A stretch of 64,000 nt of DNA, from NCBI GenBank assembly GCA_949752745.1, contig OX457025.1:47543601-47607600 (forward strand). The letters run 5' to 3'. Within the stretch, counting starts at the first letter, position 1, and each line of letters begins with the position of its first letter. The translations under genes were made by a program, and so were the position numbers. This document shows, one piece after another, positions 8,276 through 21,851 of this stretch. Origin of the DNA: Protula sp. h YS-2021. Its lineage: Eukaryota; Annelida; Polychaeta; Sabellida; Serpulidae. Below the pieces are notes generated by a model. The model made no database searches and had not been told where the DNA came from. It saw nothing but the letters and a program-made list of their open reading frames with translations.

Positions 8276-8376
8276 CCACTCAGACTTCGTCAAATTGACT
8301 TAAATTGTAAAATGTCTATACCCGTGAAAGACCCTGAAAAGGATAACTATGCTGAAATCGCAAAATTTTCTTAGCC

Positions 8377-8640
8377 CTGGGGGGGGGGGGGGTCCTCAGA
8401 TTTTCTTACCGGTTACAGTCGACCCCTGGGGGGGGGTCCTCAGATTTTCTTACCGGTTACAGTCGACCCCTAGGGGGGGCTCACATTTTCTTACCGGTGA
8501 CAGTCGACCCCTAGGGGGGGGGTCCTCAGATTTTCTGACCGGTGACAGTCGACTCCTGGGGGGGTCCTCAGATTTTCTGACCGGTGACAGTCGACCCCTA
8601 GGGGGGGTCCTCACCCTAGGGGGGGCAGGGGGGTGTTCCA
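8377..8640. repeat. G-rich 43-bp minisatellite, about 5 copies
   Basis: Each unit is a run of 6-13 G followed by TCCTCAGATTTTCT, ACCGGT and GTCGAC, then CCCCT. The third unit is slightly shortened. The open frames here on both strands are by-products of the repeat. Confidence 0.85.
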
Positions 8641-10011
8641 GAACGCCCATTTCCCTACTACTATTACCCTCTATGTCTCTGCCACATGCCGTCTTTCTAC
8701 AACAAACTCTGTAGGAGGGGTTTTTCTGGAAACCACTTTGAGGTAAAAAATACTTTGACCTCAATTTGACCTTCAAGGTCAAGGTCAAAAATTTTGCGGA
8801 TTTGACGACATCTCATTACCCTCTATCAATGTACCGAATTTCATCGTCCTACGTCAAATAGCGTAGGAAGAGTTTTCTGGAAACCTCCGTGACATGAAAA
8901 AAGGAAAAAAGCATAAATTTCGAGAAAAACTACAAATTTATACCCATTTGCAAACGAAGTTTGTAAGTGGGAACTATGCACCTATCGAGGTTTTCGAAAT
9001 AATATATCGTCACAAAATAGTAAGAGTGATCAATAAATGAACACTACAGATATCACTACCACAGTTCCGTAGCATTCACAAATTATAATGCAGTTATTTG
9101 TAAAAAAAAAAGGTATAATAAAAATACAACATTTGCTCTCCGTGCTGAACTTTTCACTGATTGCAGCATTGGAAAAAGCCCAGTTCATTACAGCCACCTA
9201 CTTACAAAACAACAGTACTGCATGGTCACTTGGCCACAGAGTAGCTTTTCATTATGGGAGAGGCCACAAGCCACAAGCCGTATTGATCTGCATTATACAT
9301 AATCGTGTGCCCACAATTTCCGCTTTAAAACCGACCAGGAACAACAACATCGAAAAATGACGTCATTATGACGTCATACGCTAAAATTAAGGCTTCCACG
9401 ATGTCTTTTGTCAAAAAGTAGTCTCATAACGTATTGGACGCTAAATCTCTAGCTCCAGCAGTTTTGAAGATATTAAGCTCTAAAATATTCATGACGTCAT
9501 AAGATGCGGAAGATGACGTCATACGTAAAAAATTTTTCGTTGGATCGAGTTTACCACATATCCTATCTGTATGCCAAGTTTGACTTTCCTAGCTCAAACG
9601 GTCTCGGAGGAGATGCGTGGAAGCCAAGTTACGAAGAATAACAAAAAAAAACGAAATATGAAAAAAAATTTAAAAAGGGAAAAAAAGAGAAATGTACGGA
9701 ATTCGGGGAAATTTAAAATCTCCTTGGGACGTTGTCCCAAGTGTAAATGAAGCACTAATTTAAGAGCCTTTGGGTATATACAGATCGCAGACTCGTGTTA
9801 TCTGTACACACTGTACTGCTTGAATCTTAACATTTTCAACCCTCTTTTCACAAGTTACTGGCAACACTATTAAAAGTTTTGCTGCTGGCAAAGCAAACTC
9901 CCTGTGGTGACAATGTTTTTATGAACGCTAATAGGTCAGCCAAAAGCTCTGGATCAGAACTGCTGTGAATGCTAAACCTATCTTTGACTCACTTGGGCTT
10001 TGCACTTTATA
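8641..10011. other. Gene-free; diverged dispersed repeats
   Basis: No supported gene. Two segments resemble each other in design (about 8,810-8,890 and 9,550-9,625: a tatc...accgaatttc-type phrase followed by ...ggaa(g/c)c), so an old repeat family is likely. Two short hairpins stand out: 8943-8971 (13-base arms, GAA loop, two mismatches) and 9723-9741 (8-base perfect arms, GTT loop). Confidence 0.5.
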
Positions 10012-10482
10012 CCCTGCAAAGCTGCCGACGCAGAAACGACGTCGTTAATCTCTAAATTGCATCGGCAGCGTTGGCAGCGGATTTGAAACATTGTTTATAC
10101 GTCGGATATACGGCGGTATATATACGCATTTTTAGAAACATCGTATATGCATCGAAAATGCATCGAAAAAAGATGCCGATATTGCCAACGCGTATTATAC
10201 GTATTTTTTAAAACGTCTATAAAACGCATCCTTTCCTATGTATAAACGACGTCGGAAATATATCGGAAAAAAGATGTCGATATTGCAATCGTATATTATA
10301 CGTATTATTTTATACGTCCATAAAATGCATATTTTCCTATGTATAAACGACGTCGGAAATACATCGGAAAAAAGATGCCGATATTGCCAACGTGTATTAT
10401 ACGTATTTTTATACGTCTATAACACGCATATTTTCCGATGCTTATTCGACGTCGGAAATTTATCGATTGACGTTTTGCAGGG
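10012..10482. mobile_element. MITE-like element with internal 101-bp tandem repeats
   Basis: It is bounded by CCCTGCAAA (10012-10020) and its inverse TTTGCAGGG (10474-10482). Inside are three copies of a 99-101 bp unit (landmarks at 10248, 10349 and 10448 for GACGTCGGAAAT; 10172, 10273 and 10374 for GATGYCGATATTGC). Each unit is rich in short palindromic phrases (ATACGTAT, CGACGTCG). No target duplication was recognised and no transposase is encoded. Confidence 0.5.
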
Positions 10483-11214
10483 GGCATTATGAAGAATCAA
10501 TAGTGGAGCATTATGAATATACTTAAAAATTATCAATGCTATAGGCTGTGTTCTGCAATACTATAGGCTGTGTCTACATTTTAAAATTTGCTAACTTTTG
10601 ATACTTAAAATGATTTAAATAGTATTAATGGTTAAAATTTATAATTTTTAAATCCAAAAAAGAATTTTATGTTTTATTCATTTAATTTGCGATATATTTT
10701 TTTTATAATTTTAAGTTATCTAAATAATATTATGTGTGACAAATATTAAGTTTAAGTGTGATAAATAATTTCATATCCTCAAAAAAATTCATGTCAAACA
10801 TTATCTTAAATTTACACTTTAAATTTCAACCGTCTGGAATTGTAACTATGTAAAATTCTTCATTAAATGTAAAAGGGCGAGATTTAAAATTTAAAAGCTG
10901 AACTTCCCACTTTTTTCCTCTGTTATGCATATGAAAAAAATCAGCAATGAATTTTGAAGCCACGAATTAATTTATTTCACTTATCATGATCATCCATTCA
11001 AGGAGTGGTTGGGGTACACTTATGCCTATCACACTAAAAATATCATTTGCCTCAATAAACTATCCCTCAGCAAACATAAAGGAGGAAAAGACAATACAAA
11101 TAACTAAATTTAAAAGCGCCAGCGGTAACAAAAAAAACGAAAATGTAAGAAGTAAACTTTTTGGGACGAAATAGAAACGTTAGACCACTTAATTACACTG
11201 CCGAGGTAGCCCCA
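10483..11214. other. AT-rich gene-free stretch
   Basis: No supported gene, tandem repeat or structured element. The sequence is simple AT-rich DNA with many runs of A and T. Confidence 0.5.
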
Positions 11215-11285
11215 GCCGCCGTGGAGTAGAGGTATGTTCCGCGCCTAGGATGCGACAAGTCCTCGGTTCAAACCCCAGTAAGTAC
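11215..11285 (+). pseudogene. tRNA-Pro(AGG)-like sequence, degenerate (SINE head or tRNA pseudogene)
   Basis: The D-arm (GAGTAGAGGTATG), an anticodon loop CTAGGAT with AGG anticodon, and a T-arm with the GGTTCAAACCCC B-box follow the layout and much of the wording of eukaryotic tRNA-Pro. The acceptor ends (GCCGCCG and TAAGTAC) do not pair and the anticodon stem has only three good pairs. A working tRNA is unlikely. No A-rich tail or second copy was found, so SINE versus isolated pseudogene is open. Confidence 0.55.
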
Positions 11286-11404
11286 TAGTGTTCAGTTGCA
11301 ATATATAAATATGCTATGTTGTATATTAATATGCTATGGTGTATGTATGAATATGTGAGTTACGAATGGTGGGTAAGGGTCCAATGGGTCAGTTAAGGTT
11401 TTTT

Positions 11405-11750
11405 CAAATGCGCATACGCATTTTTATACGTCTAAAAACGCATATTTTCCGATTGTCACTTGGTCGGAAATGCGTTGCAAAACCTCGGAAATATGTATTT
11501 TATACGTATAAAAATCATCGGAAGTTCGTCGGACATGCATCGGAATATAAACGAATAATCGACGCATAGCCGACGGTTAGTAATGCGTCGGATATGCGTC
11601 GATATGCATAAAAACTTCGTCGGAAAACATGCGCATAAACGACTAATAAACGATGAGCAAAACGGAAAAAATATGCGTATTTCCGACGTCTGTTGCCGAT
11701 ATTGCCGACGCATTTTATATGCATCTCCGACGTCGAAGAATTTGTAGGGT
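11405..11750. mobile_element. Diverged relative of the 10,012-10,482 element
   Basis: It shares the vocabulary of that element (ATACGTCTA, CGCATATTTTCCGA, TTGCCGATATTGCCGACGC, CGACGTCG). It ends in TTTGTAGGGT, the inverse of the ACCCTGCAAA end of its relative with one change. The left end is not clear. Confidence 0.4.
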
Positions 11751-11989
11751 AACAAGCGAAGAACCCTGATAATTTTTTGACTACTTGTCTACTTTTATGA
11801 TTTGGTATTTTCGCAGTAATTTTGACGCTTTGAATACGTACTTGACATTACACAGGGCACCCCTTTGAACTGGAACGGACGTTGACCACGGGAATATATG
11901 TTCACGGGTGTCTTGAATAACGGCTGCTGTACTGGTTTCTTCCGCTATGGACTGTGTGTAAACTGGCCAAATATGGGGAACCGAAGAAT

Positions 11990-12500
11990 CTGTGAACGTT
12001 GCATTCGTTGGTTTTCCCTCTTTAAGTTCTTTCTTTATATGTTTAGATGGAATGCTGCTGGCTGCAGCACCGATGTTAACAAAAACTGCATCGCTATCGG
12101 GACTGTACCCCCAGAATGAACCGCTGGTGACTGGCCCCGCACACCCTGCTATACAGATTTGCGATCATATCTTTGACTTGATTCACCCTAAACAGAAACA
12201 CTTTGTTCGGATGTTGCGGATTCAACACCGATTGGAAAGTGTAGTTGCACATTCTTTTGAAGGGGATAAACAAGTCCTTCTGATGGGCAAAATATTGGGA
12301 TCTTTGAACGCCGTATCTGTTGGTTTTCCCTCTTTAGGTTATTGTTGTTGAGTTGGAATGGTACTGGCTGCAGCACTGATGATAACAAAACCTACATTGC
12401 TATCGAAACTGTTAACTCCAGAATGAACCACTGGTCGCTTGCTGTTGAGCTGGGATGGTGCTGGCTGCGGCACTGATGCTAACAAAACCTACATCGCTAT
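11990..12500. repeat. Three diverged copies of a short repeat
   Basis: The phrase GGTTTTCCCTCTTTA(A/G)GTT plus GGCTGCAGCACTGATG and ACATCGCTATCG recurs at about 12,008, 12,320 and 12,440 (the last copy partial). No gene is recognised; weak minus-strand open frames here could not be assigned to any family. Confidence 0.5.
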
Positions 12501-12732
12501 CGCAACTGTTACTCAAAAAACGTTCTCCTGGAAAAGAACCCCGCCCAAGCTCCTGTGCAGTTCTTGCGATAACATTTTCTGTAACTTCAGGCTGTAATAC
12601 TGCAAGAGCTAAAAGGAAACTCAAAGCTTCAGTGTTTTTGTTCTTCATTGTTCAAAAACGCTCTGACAACATTGCGGGCTTGAGCATTTTTTCCACACAA
12701 AGGATCTAAGAACACCACAGAGACGATATATA

Positions 12733-15039
<2,307 letters not shown>

Positions 15040-15317
15040 TAGGTCTACAAAGTAAACATCCGAACAAAATTTGAAAAAAAATGCGATCCAGATCGTGGGA
15101 GTAGAAACATTTTGAAAATTGGCGCGAAATTTTTAAAATGCCCCCATTTAGCCAATTTTCTTTTGGATCGCCAAAAAACTAGCTTTTCAAGAGAAAAAGG
15201 TTTGGTAAACATTTATGTAAAATTAGAAGGTAATCCGATCAAAATTGTGGGAGAAAAAACTTGTGGAAGATCAATTAAAAAATGCTCCCCCGAGTTCACC
15301 AATTTTAGGCGCCAAAA
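15040..15317. repeat. Extra 150-bp monomers left of the macrosatellite
   Basis: Two diverged copies of the hairpin-bearing monomer (centres near 15,165 and 15,309) precede the first 2.2-kb unit. Confidence 0.7.
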
Positions 15318-17386
15318 AGTAACTTTTTAATAGAGAACAGAATACCTAGAGAACAGTTGCACAAAATTGAACAGAAATCCGGTACAATTTGTGTGAAAAC
15401 AAAGATTTTGAAAATTTGAAGCCAATAAGTTAAAAATAATGTCCCCATTCGGCCAATTTTTGGCGGATCGCCAAAGAAATACTCTTTCAAGAGAGGTCTA
15501 CCTAAAAAACATTCGTTCAAAATTTAAAGAAAATCTGACCAAAATTGTGGGAGAAGTATTTTGAAAATTGGCAATCATAAAATTATAAATGCTCTCCTCC
15601 CTTCAATTTAGCCAGTTTTTGGCGGATCGCCAAAAATAGCAATTCTTCAAAAGAAGGGTAGCTAGAGAACAATCGTTCAAAATTGGAACGAAATCCAATA
15701 ATAATTGTGGGAGACGAAGCATTTTGAAACTTGGAAGCCAAAAAATTGGAAAATATCCATCATTTGACCAATTTTGGCGAGTCGCAAAAAAGTAATTTTA
15801 AAGAGAGAGAGACATCAAGAGAACAACGGTACTAAACTGAAAAGGAATCCAATCCAAATTGTGAGAGATACAGTATTTTTAAAATTGGCTATCAGTAAAT
15901 TAAAAAATGTCCCCCCTTTAACTAATTTAAGGCAGACCGCCAAAAAATCAATTTTTCAAGAGAGGTCTTTCAAGAAGCAATCTGAAAATTGTCAACGACA
16001 AAAAGTTTTAATGCCCCCCATTTAACCAATTTTTGGCGGATCGCCAAAAAAGTAAATTTTCTAGAGAGGCCTATCTAGAGAACAAACATTCAGAATTTGA
16101 AAGGAATCTGTTCAAAATCGTAGAAGATGCATTTTGAAAACTGGAAGCAAAAACAATAAAAAAAATGCCCCTATCCATTTGGCCAATTTTTAACGGATCG
16201 CCCAAACAAAAAAATCTGAATATCTACACAGAACTCGGCTGGTCTAATAAAACAAGTTTGTCGAAAGACAAAGTCCCAGCTTACGAAAAGCGATAAGACC
16301 AATTCCAGCGTGCAGGAGCAAGGGAATTTCCCTGAAAATTTGGGCTTCAAAAGATGAGACGGCAAAAGGCTAGCTCAATAATTAATTAAGCACCCGACCA
16401 GAACATAGATCGATAAATGCATACAAAGATTTTTTCCCAGAAAAATGGGAAACAGATTTTTGTATCTCTGGTAGACTGGATAGTCTGCCATAGATACCTT
16501 CAAACAACGCTGGCATATTTATGCAACTTGGCTCGATGCGCGGTTCTTACTCAGACAAGTGCACATGTTTATTTTATTTGCGTTGATGCGCGGCTCTCAT
16601 TTTGGAACAGTGCACATATTTATTTAACTTGCGTTCATGCGCGGTTCGCATTTCGGACCAACGACCATGTTTTTTTACCTTGTGTTCATGTGCGCTTCTT
16701 ATTTCGGATCAGTGCGCATGTTTATTTACCTTGTGTTTATGTGTGGTTCTTATTTCGGATCATGTTTATTTACCTTGTGTTTATGTGCGGTTCTTATTTC
16801 GGACCAGTGCGCATGTTTAGTTTACCTGCATGCAGAAAGACAGGCAAGGTTAGCGTGTTTGGTGGAATGAGTGAGTAAGTGAGTGAATTGGTGAATGAGT
16901 GAGTGAATGAGGAGGTGGACTGAGTGGGTGACTGAGTGAATAGATAAGTGAGACCCGCTGATTGAGTAAGTAAATGAGTGACTGAATAAGTGAGTGAATA
17001 AGTGAGAACGTCGGAATAACCAGTGACTGAGTTAGTGGGATAGTGAGTGGTGGTTGAGAAAATGAATGAGTGGAAGGATCAGACATAGAGACAGACAGAG
17101 AGATAGAGAGAGAAAGAAAGAGACAGAGACAGAGAGAGAGACAGAGAGAGAGAGACAAACAGACAGACAGAGACAGAGAGACAGAGAGAGAGAGAGAGAG
17201 ACAGGGAGAGATAGAGAGACAGAGAGAGAGAGAGAGACAGAGACAGAGAGATAGAGAGACAGAGACAGGGAGAGAGACAGAGGCAGAGAGAGAGAGACAG
17301 AGACAGAGAGAGAGATAGAGAGACAGAGAGAGAGACAGAGAGAGACTGAGACAGAGAGAGATAGAGAGAAAGAAAGAGACAGAGAC

Positions 17387-17419
<33 letters not shown>

Positions 17420-19605
17420 GAGACAGACAGAGACAAAGAGAGAGAGACGGACAGAGAGAGATAGAGAGACAGAGAGAGAGACAGGGAGAGAGAGACAGAG
17501 ACAGAGAGATAGAGAGAGAGAGAGAGAGACAGAGAGTAACTTTTTAATAGAGAACAGAATACCTAGAGAACAGTTGCACAAAATTGAACAGAAATCCGGT
17601 ACAATTTGTGTGAAAACAAAGATTTTGAAAATTTGAAGCCAATAAGTTAAAAATAATGTCCCCATTCGGCCAATTTTTGGCGGATCGCCAAAGAAATACT
17701 CTTTCAAGAGAGGTCTACCTAAAAAACATTCGTTCAAAATTTAAAGAAAATCTGACCAAAATTGTGGGAGAAGTATTTTGAAAATTGGCAATCATAAAAT
17801 TATAAATGCTCTCCTCCCTTCAATTTAGCCAGTTTTTGGCGGATCGCCAAAAATAGCAATTCTTCAAAAGAGGGGTAGCTAGAGAACAATCGTTCAAAAT
17901 TGGAACGAAATCCAATAATAATTGTGGGAGACGAAGCATTTTGAAACTTGGAAGCCAAAAAATTGGAAAATATCCATCATTTGACCAATTTTGGCGAGTC
18001 GCAAAAAAGTAATTTTAAAGAGAGAGAGACATCAAGAGAACAACGGTACTAAACTGAAAAGGAATCCAATCCAAATTGTGAGAGATACAGTATTTTTAAA
18101 ATTGGCTATCAGTAAATTAAAAAATGTCCCCCCTTTAACTAATTTAAGGCAGACCGCCAAAAAATCAATTTTTCAAGAGAGGTCTTTCAAGAAGCAATCT
18201 GAAAATTGTCAACGACAAAAAGTTTTAATGCCCCCCATTTAACCAATTTTTGGCGGATCGCCAAAAAAGTAAATTTTCTAGAGAGGCCTATCTAGAGAAC
18301 AAACATTCAGAATTTGAAAGGAATCTGTTCAAAATCGTAGAAGATGCATTTTGAAAACTGGAAGCAAAAACAATAAAAAAAATGCCCCTATCCATTTGGC
18401 CAATTTTTAACGGATCGCCCAAACAAAAAAATCTGAATATCTACACAGAACTCGGCTGGTCTAATAAAACAAGTTTGTCGAAAGACAAAGTCCCAGCTTA
18501 CGAAAAGCGATAAGACCAATTCCAGCGTGCAGGAGCAAGGGAATTTCCCTGAAAATTTGGGCTTCAAAAGATGAGACGGCAAAAGGCTAGCTCAATAATT
18601 AATTAAGCACCCGACCAGAACATAGATCGATAAATGCATACAAAGATTTTTTCCCAGAAAAATGGGAAACAGATTTTTGTATCTCTGGTAGACTGGATAG
18701 TCTGCCATAGATACCTTCAAACAACGCTGGCATATTTATGCAACTTGGCTCGATGCGCGGTTCTTACTCAGACAAGTGCACATGTTTATTTTATTTGCGT
18801 TGATGCGCGGCTCTCATTTTGGAACAGTGCACATATTTATTTAACTTGCGTTCATGCGCGGTTCGCATTTCGGACCAACGACCATGTTTTTTTACCTTGT
18901 GTTCATGTGCGCTTCTTATTTCGGATCAGTGCGCATGTTTATTTACCTTGTGTTTATGTGTGGTTCTTATTTCGGATCATGTTTATTTACCTTGTGTTTA
19001 TGTGCGGTTCTTATTTCGGACCAGTGCGCATGTTTAGTTTACCTGCATGCAGAAAGACAGGCAAGGTTAGCGTGTTTGGTGGAATGAGTGAGTAAGTGAG
19101 TGAATTGGTGAATGAGTGAGTGAATGAGGAGGTGGACTGAGTGGGTGACTGAGTGAATAGATAAGTGAGACCCGCTGATTGAGTAAGTAAATGAGTGACT
19201 GAATAAGTGAGTGAATAAGTGAGAACGTCGGAATAACCAGTGACTGAGTTAGTGGGATAGTGAGTGGTGGTTGAGAAAATGAATGAGTGGAAGGATCAGA
19301 CATAGAGACAGACAGAGAGATAGAGAGAGAAAGAAAGAGACAGAGACAGAGAGAGAGACAGAGAGAGAGAGACAAACAGACAGACAGAGACAGAGAGACA
19401 GAGAGAGAGAGAGAGAGAGACAGGGAGAGATAGAGAGACAGAGAGAGAGAGAGAGACAGAGACAGAGAGATAGAGAGACAGAGACAGGGAGAGAGACAGA
19501 GGCAGAGAGAGAGAGACAGAGACAGAGAGAGAGATAGAGAGACAGAGAGAGAGACAGAGAGAGACTGAGACAGAGAGAGATAGAGAGAAAGAAAGAGACA
19601 GAGAC

Positions 19606-19638
<33 letters not shown>

Positions 19639-21818
19639 GAGACAGACAGAGACAAAGAGAGAGAGACGGACAGAGAGAGATAGAGAGACAGAGAGAGAGA
19701 CAGGGAGAGAGAGACAGAGACAGAGAGATAGAGAGAGAGAGAGAGACAGAGAGTAACTTTTTAATAGAGAACAGAATACCTAGAGAACAGTTGCACAAAA
19801 TTGAACAGAAATCCGGTACAATTTGTGTGAAAACAAAGATTTTGAAAATTTGAAGCCAATAAGTTAAAAATAATGTCCCCATTCGGCCAATTTTTGGCGG
19901 ATCGCCAAAGAAATACTCTTTCAAGAGAGGTCTACCTAAAAAACATTCGTTCAAAATTTAAAGAAAATCTGACCAAAATTGTGGGAGAAGTATTTTGAAA
20001 ATTGGCAATCATAAAATTATAAATGCTCTCCTCCCTTCAATTTAGCCAGTTTTTGGCGGATCGCCAAAAATAGCAATTCTTCAAAAGAGGGGTAGCTAGA
20101 GAACAATCGTTCAAAATTGGAACGAAATCCAATAATAATTGTGGGAGACGAAGCATTTTGAAACTTGGAAGCCAAAAAATTGGAAAATATCCATCATTTG
20201 ACCAATTTTGGCGGGTCGCAAAAAAGTAATTTTAAAGAGAGAGAGACATCAAGAGAACAACGGTACTAAACTGAAAAGGAATCCAATCCAAATTGTGAGA
20301 GATACAGTATTTTTAAAATTGGCTATCAGTAAATTAAAAAATGTCCCCCCTTTAACTAATTTAAGGCAGACCGCCAAAAAATCAATTTTTCAAGAGAGGT
20401 CTTTCAAGAAGCAATCTGAAAATTGTCAACGACAAAAAGTTTTAATGCCCCCCATTTAACCAATTTTTGGCGGATCGCCAAAAAAGCAAATTTTCTAGAG
20501 AGGCCTATCTAGAGAACAAACATTCAGAATTTGAAAGGAATCTGTTCAAAATCGTAGAAGATGCATTTTGAAAACTGGAAGCAAAAACAATAAAAAAAAT
20601 GCCCCTATCCATTTGGCCAATTTTTAACGGATCGCCCAAACAAAAAAATCTGAATATCTACACAGAACTCGGCTGGTCTAATAAAACAAGTTTGTCGAAA
20701 GACAAAGTCCCAGCTTACGAAAAGCGATAAGACCAATTCCAGCGTGCAGGAGCAAGGGAATTTCCCTGAAAATTTGGGCTTCAAAAGATGAGACGGCAAA
20801 AGGCTAGCTCAATAATTAATTAAGCACCCGACCAGAACATAGATCGATAAATGCATACAAAGATTTTTTCCCAGAAAAATGGGAAACAGATTTTTGTATC
20901 TCTGGTAGACTGGATAGTCTGCCATAGATACCTTCAAACAACGCTGGCATATTTATGCAACTTGGCTCGATGCGCGGTTCTTACTCAGACAAGTGCACAT
21001 GTTTATTTTATTTGCGTTGATGCGCGGCTCTCATTTTGGAACAGTGCACATATTTATTTAACTTGCGTTCATGCGCGGTTCGCATTTCGGACCAACGACC
21101 ATGTTTTTTTACCTTGTGTTCATGTGCGCTTCTTATTTCGGATCAGTGCGCATGTTTATTTACCTTGTGTTTATGTGTGGTTCTTATTTCGGATCATGTT
21201 TATTTACCTTGTGTTTATGTGCGGTTCTTATTTCGGACCAGTGCGCATGTTTAGTTTACCTGCATGCAGAAAGACAGGCAAGGTTAGCGTGTTTGGTGGA
21301 ATGAGTGAGTAAGTGAGTGAATTGGTGAATGAGTGAGTGAATGAGGAGGTGGACTGAGTGGGTGACTGAGTGAATAGATAAGTGAGACCCGCTGATTGAG
21401 TAAGTAAATGAGTGACTGAATAAGTGAGTGAATAAGTGAGAACGTCTGAATAACCAGTGACTGAGTTAGTGGGATAGTGAGTGGTGGTTGAGAAAATGAA
21501 TGAGTGGAAGGATCAGACATAGAGACAGACAGAGAGACAGAGAGAGAAAGAAAGAGACAGAGACAGAGAGAGAGACAGAGAGAGAGAGACAAACAGACAG
21601 ACAGAGACAGAGAGACAGAGAGAGAGAGAGAGACAGGGAGAGATAGAGATACAGAGAGAGAGAGAGAGACAGAGACAGAGAGATAGAGAGACAGAGACAG
21701 GGAGAGAGACAGAGGCAGAGAGAGAGAGACAGAGACAGAGAGAGAGATAGAGAGACAGAGAGAGAGACAGAGAGAGACTGAGACAGAGAGAGATAGAGAG
21801 AAAGAAAGAGACAGAGAC

Positions 21819-21851
<33 letters not shown>

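Larger units (their letters stand above)
1..8300. mobile_element. Endogenous adintovirus / Maverick-Polinton, partial
   Basis: The block combines adenovirus-like morphogenesis genes (penton-like, core, major capsid, adenain-type protease) on the plus strand with a protein-primed PolB on the minus strand. This gene set is characteristic of Polintons/adintoviruses. The retroviral-type integrase and FtsK/A32 ATPase usual for the group are not visible and may lie left of base 1. The right end is not defined: I found no terminal inverted repeat or target duplication after the polymerase promoter near 8,275, so 8,300 is only where recognisable content stops. The capsid block is intact. The polymerase has one amber codon and one accessory gene seems frame-shifted, so the copy looks recent but inactivated. 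Confidence 0.88.

Noticed and set aside
8349..8788. Gly/Pro-rich frames on both strands
   Set aside because: They follow the 43-bp minisatellite and have no start context or homologous domain.
11992..12648. Open frames over the triple repeat as a gene
   Set aside because: No recognisable domain, and frames on both strands are interrupted between repeat copies.
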